Shown here: one piece after another, positions 59,889-64,000 of the stretch
Layout: each line of letters starts with the position of its first letter
Numbering within the stretch: the stretch's first letter is position 1
NCBI GenBank assembly: GCA_041741455.1
Contig: JBGSJZ010000111.1
Span: 47,362 to 111,361, forward strand
Direction: 5' to 3'
From: CALESS01 sp041741455
Lineage (GTDB): Bacteria > Chloroflexota > Anaerolineae > Anaerolineales > Anaerolineaceae
Length of the DNA stretch: 64,000 nucleotides
Position numbers and translations under genes: made by a program
Notes under the pieces: model-generated
Database searches by the model: none
Seen by the model: only the letters and a program-made list of their open reading frames with translations
What the model was told of the DNA's origin: nothing

Positions 59889-60851
59889 TTATTCCTCATT
59901 CTCCGCCAGCGCCATGAAGACATCCTCCAGCATCGGCTGCACAAGGCGCACATCCTGGAGATGGCCGCCAGCCTGCGGAATGGCAAGCTGCAGGCGCCCA
60001 ATCACCGCCTGGGGATGGGGCTCGTGCAAGCGCAGGTGGAGGCGGTCACCAAAGGTACGCACGTCCGCCACCCCGGCATCCTGTGAGGCGATTTTCCGCA
60101 GCAGCGGCAAGGGCTCACCGCGTAACTCCAGGATGCGATCCGCGAGGGTGGCGCGCAATTCCCCGGCGCTGCCCTGCCGGATGATGCGACCCCGGCGCAT
60201 AAAGCCAATGCGGTGGCAACGGGAGGCTTCGTCCATGTAAGGAGTTGTAATCAATACACACACACCCTCCCCCTCACTGGAAGAAACCAAACGGATGATA
60301 AGCTGCCAGAAATCCTGGCGGGTGAGCGGATCGACCCCGGTGGTGGGTTCGTCCAGCAGTAAAACCTTTGGGCGTGTGACCAGCGCCGAGGCCAGGCCTA
60401 ATTTCTGCTTCATCCCGCCGGAAAGCTGCCCGGCCAGGCGATCCTTGAAATCCACCAGGCTGACGAAGTCCAAAATCTCCAGGCAGCGCGGCTGCCATTC
60501 AGCCTGCGACAGTCCGCGCACTTCTGCAAAAAAGCGGATGTTCTCCAGCACGGTCAGGTCTTCGTACATGGAAAAGCGCTGGGATAGGTAACCCAGCCGG
60601 GCACGGGCCTGCTCCGTCTGCTGCTGGATGTCGAAGCCATCAATCGCAGCCTGGCCGGCATCCAGTTTCAAAGCCCCCACCAGCAGGCGCAGCGTGGTGG
60701 TCTTGCCTGCGCCATCCGAGCCCACCAAACCGTAAATCTCACCCGCCGGGATGTGCAGATCGACCCCATCCACCGCGTGGATCGAGCCAGTGCTTTGCCG
60801 GCTGTGAAACGATTTACGCAGGCCGTTTGCTTCGATCAGGAAGGGTTGCAT
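59889..60851 (-). CDS. ABC exporter ATP-binding protein (first half of a YbhF-type pair)
   Basis: The 320-residue ATPase has Walker A GSDGAGKTTTLR, signature LSGGMKQKLGLASALV, Walker B LLLDEPTTGVDPLTR and a switch region in which the usual His is replaced: ITTPYMDEASRCHR reads Pro where the His would stand. That may limit hydrolysis at its site. The start could be ATG 60851 (used here) or GTG 60866. It follows the membrane fusion protein gene by 18 nt. Confidence 0.9.
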   Translation of the reverse strand: MQPFLIEANGLRKSFHSRQSTGSIHAVDGVDLHIPAGEIYGLVGSDGAGKTTTLRLLVGALKLDAGQAAIDGFDIQQQTEQARARLGYLSQRFSMYEDLTVLENIRFFAEVRGLSQAEWQPRCLEILDFVSLVDFKDRLAGQLSGGMKQKLGLASALVTRPKVLLLDEPTTGVDPLTRQDFWQLIIRLVSSSEGEGVCVLITTPYMDEASRCHRIGFMRRGRIIRQGSAGELRATLADRILELRGEPLPLLRKIASQDAGVADVRTFGDRLHLRLHEPHPQAVIGRLQLAIPQAGGHLQDVRLVQPMLEDVFMALAENEE

Positions 60852-60869
60852 GCCAACTACTTTCACCGG

Positions 60870-61892
60870 TTATTTGAACACCACATCGGCGGGCATGCCC
60901 GCTTTCAATTTGTTCTGCGGGTCAACCAGCTTCAGTTTGATGGCAAAAACAGTATCTTTGCGCCCTTCCACGGTTTGCACGTTACGCGGGGTGAACTCCG
61001 CTTTATCGGAGATGTGAACCACTGTTGCCTCAAACACCTCGCCGGGAAAGGAATCAACACTCAAGCTGGCAGTCTGCCCGAGAGAGATTTGCCCGTAGGC
61101 TTCCTCCGGGATATAGACGGTGATCGTCTTCATCTCGTCCTGACCCAGGATTAACAGGGTGGAGCCCGGGGCGGCGAACTCGCCGGGTTGGCTGACCACG
61201 GTCATCACCACCCCGTCCGCCGGGGCGGTCAGGGTCAGTTTGCTGATTTGCACATCCAGCACACGTAAAGCTGCCTGGGCAGCCTGGACCTGGGCGCCGA
61301 GCGCCTGTAATTGAGCCCCGGCAGCTTCTATCTGCTCCGGGCGGGAGCCAGCCTTCACCAGCTCGTACTGAGCTTGGGCGGTTTGCAAGGCGGCTTCAGC
61401 AGCATCCGCTTTGGCCAGGGCAGCCTTGCCATCCACGCTATCCTGGATGGCTTCGGGCAGGTCAGCATAGACCGCCCGGGCTGCAGCATAGGCTACCTGG
61501 GCCTGGTTAACTGTGGCCTCGGAAACGGCCAATTGTTCGGCGCTGGGACCGGCCTGCAATAATGTCAGATTGGCTTTGGCAGCAGACTCCTGGAAAGTGA
61601 TACCTGCCAGGGCAGCCTCAGCCTGCTTGCGCTGCTCCTGCAATAAGGCCGTGTCGAACTGTGCCAGCACCTCACCGGCCGTGACCCGATCACCTTCAGC
61701 CACCATCACTTCGATCACCCGGCCGCCCAACTCCGGGCCGATTTGAACCTGGGTAATTTCGATGGTGCCAGAGGCAGTTAACGCACCATCCGTGGCTTTG
61801 GCGGCCCGGCTGCTGAAGGACCAGTAGGTCAAGGCAGCCATCACCAGCACTGCCAGGAGGATGGGAGCAACTTTACGAGGATTAGGATGCAT
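60870..61892 (-). CDS. HlyD-family membrane fusion protein (YbhG-like)
   Basis: The 340-residue product has an N-terminal membrane helix (residues 9-28), a first lipoyl half GRVIEVMVAEGDRVTAGEVL, a long alpha-helical hairpin (about 80-200), a second lipoyl half with TAPADGVVMTVVSQPGEFA, and a barrel domain with KAEFTPRNVQTVEGR, which is typical of YbhG. It links the inner membrane ABC pump to outer layers. GGAGG lies 6 nt before the ATG at 61892. Confidence 0.92.
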   Translation of the reverse strand: MHPNPRKVAPILLAVLVMAALTYWSFSSRAAKATDGALTASGTIEITQVQIGPELGGRVIEVMVAEGDRVTAGEVLAQFDTALLQEQRKQAEAALAGITFQESAAKANLTLLQAGPSAEQLAVSEATVNQAQVAYAAARAVYADLPEAIQDSVDGKAALAKADAAEAALQTAQAQYELVKAGSRPEQIEAAGAQLQALGAQVQAAQAALRVLDVQISKLTLTAPADGVVMTVVSQPGEFAAPGSTLLILGQDEMKTITVYIPEEAYGQISLGQTASLSVDSFPGEVFEATVVHISDKAEFTPRNVQTVEGRKDTVFAIKLKLVDPQNKLKAGMPADVVFK

Positions 61893-61919
61893 GAGAACCT
61901 CCAAAATAGTTGGTAGAAA

Positions 61920-63050
61920 TCAATCCAGGCGCTTGCGGAAGCGCAAGGCCGCCGCGCCCATAATGATGACCGCAAACAGCACCAGGGCAATCACGTCGAG
62001 CTGGATGCTTTCCAGGCCAACCCCCTTGAGGAGCAGGACCCGGATGATATTCATGAAGTAACGCAGGGGAACGGTATAGGAAATCCACTGCAGGATCTGT
62101 GGCATGTTGTTGAGGGGGAAGAAGAAACCGGAGAGAAAGATACCGGGCAGCAGGGTCATCCAGACCGTCAACATGGCTTCCTGCTGGGTGTTGGCAATGG
62201 TGGAGGCAAACAGGCCAGTGCCCAAGCCGGAGAACAGGAACAAAGTGCAGACCAGGGCGATCAGCAACAGGGAGGCGCGCACCGGCACGCCGAACCACCA
62301 GTGCCCAACGGCAATCACCTCGAAAGCATCAAACAGACCGAGGAAGACGTAGGGCAGAATCTTGCCGACCACCAGTTCCCAGGAACGGATGGGCGTGACG
62401 ATCAACTGCTCGATGGTGCCACGTTCGCGCTCGCGTACCACCGAAGTGGCGGTCAGGATGGCGGTGATGGCGTATAAAATCATGCCAATGACACCCGGGA
62501 TCATGAAGTAGGCCGAGATCATATCCGGGTTGTACCAGACCGTGGTGCGCACATCCACCGGCAATTGAAGTTTCAAGGAACTACCGCTGCGGGCCAGTTT
62601 TTCAGCCATTAATTCCGTGGAATAGCTTTGGGCGATCAATTGGGCAGCGGACAGGGCTGTCGAGGCCACCGAAGGATCCGAACCATCCAGGATGAGCGCC
62701 ACCTGGGCTTGACCCTCGTGCAGACGGAGCGCATAATCCGGCGGGATGATCATGCCCACCCCCACCGCACCCTTTTCGATCAGGCTGCGCAATTCTGCTT
62801 CCGAGTTGACGGAGTAGGAGAACTTTAAGAAATCCGCTGCCTGATAGGCTTCCAGGAAGGCGCGGCTTTCCACACTGTGGCTCTGATCGTACACCGCCAG
62901 CGGCACGTTGCGCACATCATTGGTGGCGGCGTACCCCAGCAAGAACATCTGCATGAGCGGAATTACCAGGATTAAGGCCATCAGGCGCTTGTCGCGAAAG
63001 AGCTGAATAAATTCCTTGCGGACGATCGAATACAGGCGGGAATTACGCAT
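61920..63050 (-). CDS. ABC-2 type exporter permease (YhiH/YbhS-like)
   Basis: The 376-residue protein has one N-terminal membrane helix (about 20-40), a large outer domain (about 45-175), and five C-terminal helices, with the ABC-2 signature around RERERGTIEQLIVTPIRSWELVVGKILPY. Only one permease gene is found, although YbhFSR-type systems carry two, so it may act as a homodimer. I start at the ATG at 63050, which overlaps the TetR gene end by 8 nt and has GGAGG upstream. Confidence 0.92.
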   Translation of the reverse strand: MRNSRLYSIVRKEFIQLFRDKRLMALILVIPLMQMFLLGYAATNDVRNVPLAVYDQSHSVESRAFLEAYQAADFLKFSYSVNSEAELRSLIEKGAVGVGMIIPPDYALRLHEGQAQVALILDGSDPSVASTALSAAQLIAQSYSTELMAEKLARSGSSLKLQLPVDVRTTVWYNPDMISAYFMIPGVIGMILYAITAILTATSVVRERERGTIEQLIVTPIRSWELVVGKILPYVFLGLFDAFEVIAVGHWWFGVPVRASLLLIALVCTLFLFSGLGTGLFASTIANTQQEAMLTVWMTLLPGIFLSGFFFPLNNMPQILQWISYTVPLRYFMNIIRVLLLKGVGLESIQLDVIALVLFAVIIMGAAALRFRKRLD

Positions 63051-63660
63051 GGGCAGCCTCCGGAGCCGAGTCGAGAATGCCATACAGGTAGATATCGATA
63101 TATTGATCGACTGTCTGCGGGCCAAAGGCGGCCTGCAGCTCTTTGCCGACCAGCATCTCGGTCATGTAGTACCAAACGAAGATACCCAAAAAAGCCCGTA
63201 CCATCACCGGGATGGGGATATCTCGCAACTTGCCACGTTTTTGCAGGGCGCGGCTGGCAAACACCAGCATGCGGGGGGCAGACATCTGGAACAAATCGGT
63301 CACATCCTGGCCGTTGAACTCGACCAGCTCGATAAACATCAGCTTGAGCAGGTCCGGCCGGTCGCTCAGCCCGGCAATCATGCGGTGGGCAGCGTCCCGC
63401 AGGATTTCGTCGATGGTGTCGCCCTGGGCCTGCTCGATCATCGGCAAAATCTGGTGGTAAGGATGCTTGACCTCCACCACGCCCCTCCAGATTTCATCCT
63501 TGGAGGCGAAGTGATTGTAGATACCGCCAACCGTCATTCCCGCCTGCTGGGCGATCTGGCGCATGGAGGTGGCGGCGTAACCCTGCTCCAGGAAGAGCTG
63601 GAAGGCAGCCTCCAGGATACGGGTGCGGGTAACTTCGGACTTGGGATAAGATGGGGTCAT
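63043..63660 (-). CDS. TetR-family regulator of the exporter operon
   Basis: The 205-residue protein has a TetR DNA-binding domain (about residues 9-55, RILEAAFQLFLEQGYAATSM then QQAGMTVGGIYNHFASKDEI) and a helical ligand-binding domain. It is the first gene of the exporter operon and probably represses it through the palindrome directly upstream. I start at the ATG at 63660; an upstream start would lie beyond the operator. A toxic hydrophobic compound is the likely inducer, but its identity is unknown. Confidence 0.93.
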   Translation of the reverse strand: MTPSYPKSEVTRTRILEAAFQLFLEQGYAATSMRQIAQQAGMTVGGIYNHFASKDEIWRGVVEVKHPYHQILPMIEQAQGDTIDEILRDAAHRMIAGLSDRPDLLKLMFIELVEFNGQDVTDLFQMSAPRMLVFASRALQKRGKLRDIPIPVMVRAFLGIFVWYYMTEMLVGKELQAAFGPQTVDQYIDIYLYGILDSAPEAAHA

Positions 63661-63669
63661 GCAACCTTC

Positions 63670-63697
63670 AATAAATAACGAACGTTCGTTATTTATT
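63670..63697. promoter_or_regulatory. Perfect 28-bp TetR operator
   Basis: aataaataacgaac and its exact reverse complement gttcgttatttatt form a perfect palindrome centred at 63683/63684. It overlaps the -10 box by 3 nt and lies 9 nt before the TetR start, so binding would block the transcription start. Confidence 0.85.
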
Positions 63698-63722
63698 ATA
63701 GGTCGGACCAGAGAATTGTCAA
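63695..63722 (-). promoter_or_regulatory. Consensus promoter of the TetR-exporter operon
   Basis: On the minus strand TTGACA (63717-63722), a 16-bp spacer and TATAAT (63695-63700) are both perfect hexamers. From here to the right edge (63723-64000) no gene is visible. Confidence 0.85.
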
Positions 63723-64000
63723 GAGGGGAAAGGAAAACACAAACCAAATCACTCATCTCGAAGATATAAACCAAAGATGTAGCTTTCCCATTTTTGATGG
63801 GTGTTGATATTAATTTCCATATATGGCGGTGTATTGACAGAAAATAACTGGATTACCTTATATTACAGCGCAAGGTTGGGTAAAAGGATAGCAAGTCGAG
63901 CGAGCTTGGACTTACGGTGAGACAAATAAGCCTGGAAATTTCGTTTCTGATAATAACGAACCCGATGTAAAGCGGCAGCAGCATCAAAAACAGGCTTTGG

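Noticed and set aside
63723..64000. Gene at the right edge
   Set aside because: No frame with a ribosome site or protein-like sequence is visible in the remaining 278 bases.

Overview
The window looks like chromosome of an uncultured Chloroflexota bacterium, most likely class Anaerolineae. This is inference, not a database match. It rests on an alternative complex III cluster of Chloroflexota type, many eukaryote-like Ser/Thr kinases, T-box leaders on tRNA synthetase genes, and secreted proteins ending in a short FLP-x-I-x-R tail. No phage, CRISPR array, rRNA or complete insertion sequence is visible.

Layout. 1-17106 (minus strand) is one compact phospho-signalling operon: a DnaJ-like/FHA protein, a membrane-anchored NTF2-like protein, a kinase/beta-propeller protein, a 1906-residue TPR protein with a kinase and a pseudokinase, a kinase/beta-helix protein, a PP2C phosphatase, a small tail-anchored protein, and a giant TPR protein that runs off the left edge. 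17257-19671 (plus) holds a parvulin lipoprotein, a membrane protein and a phospholipase-C-like protein. 19673-25476 (minus) is informational: DUF711, a SpoU methyltransferase, infC-rpmI-rplT (infC with an AUU start), thrS behind a T-box, and tRNA-Val. 25477-36415 is an accessory stretch: nested repeats, secreted FG-GAP and beta-helix proteins, a histidine kinase/LuxR regulator pair split by a lipoprotein gene flanked by inverted repeats, tRNA-Ser with 3'-end scars, and an aminotransferase.

36543-43540 (minus) encodes an alternative complex III (quinol oxidoreductase): di-haem cytochrome, ActA, split ActB1 and ActB2, ActC, ActD and ActE. 43849-49731 holds an rRNA/tRNA uridine methyltransferase, an ECF sigma/anti-sigma pair, DUF4126, DUF402 and an orphan ABC ATPase. 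valS follows with its own T-box leader and a strong promoter.

53182-58930 is an extracytoplasmic redox island: msrQ, msrP, a thioredoxin-like lipoprotein, a two-component system, a Met-rich TlpA-like lipoprotein and CcdA. The thioredoxin-like gene has an in-frame UGA exactly where the first Cys of its CxxC should be, followed by a SECIS-like hairpin, so I read it as a selenoprotein (UxxC). OmpR-type direct repeats precede both redox operons, suggesting that the two-component system between them controls both. The window ends with a TetR-controlled ABC-2 exporter (58985-63660) behind a consensus promoter and a perfect 28-bp operator.

Most notable: the candidate selenoprotein and its regulon, the kinase/FHA/PP2C/TPR operon, and the lipoprotein gene inserted between a histidine kinase and its regulator.
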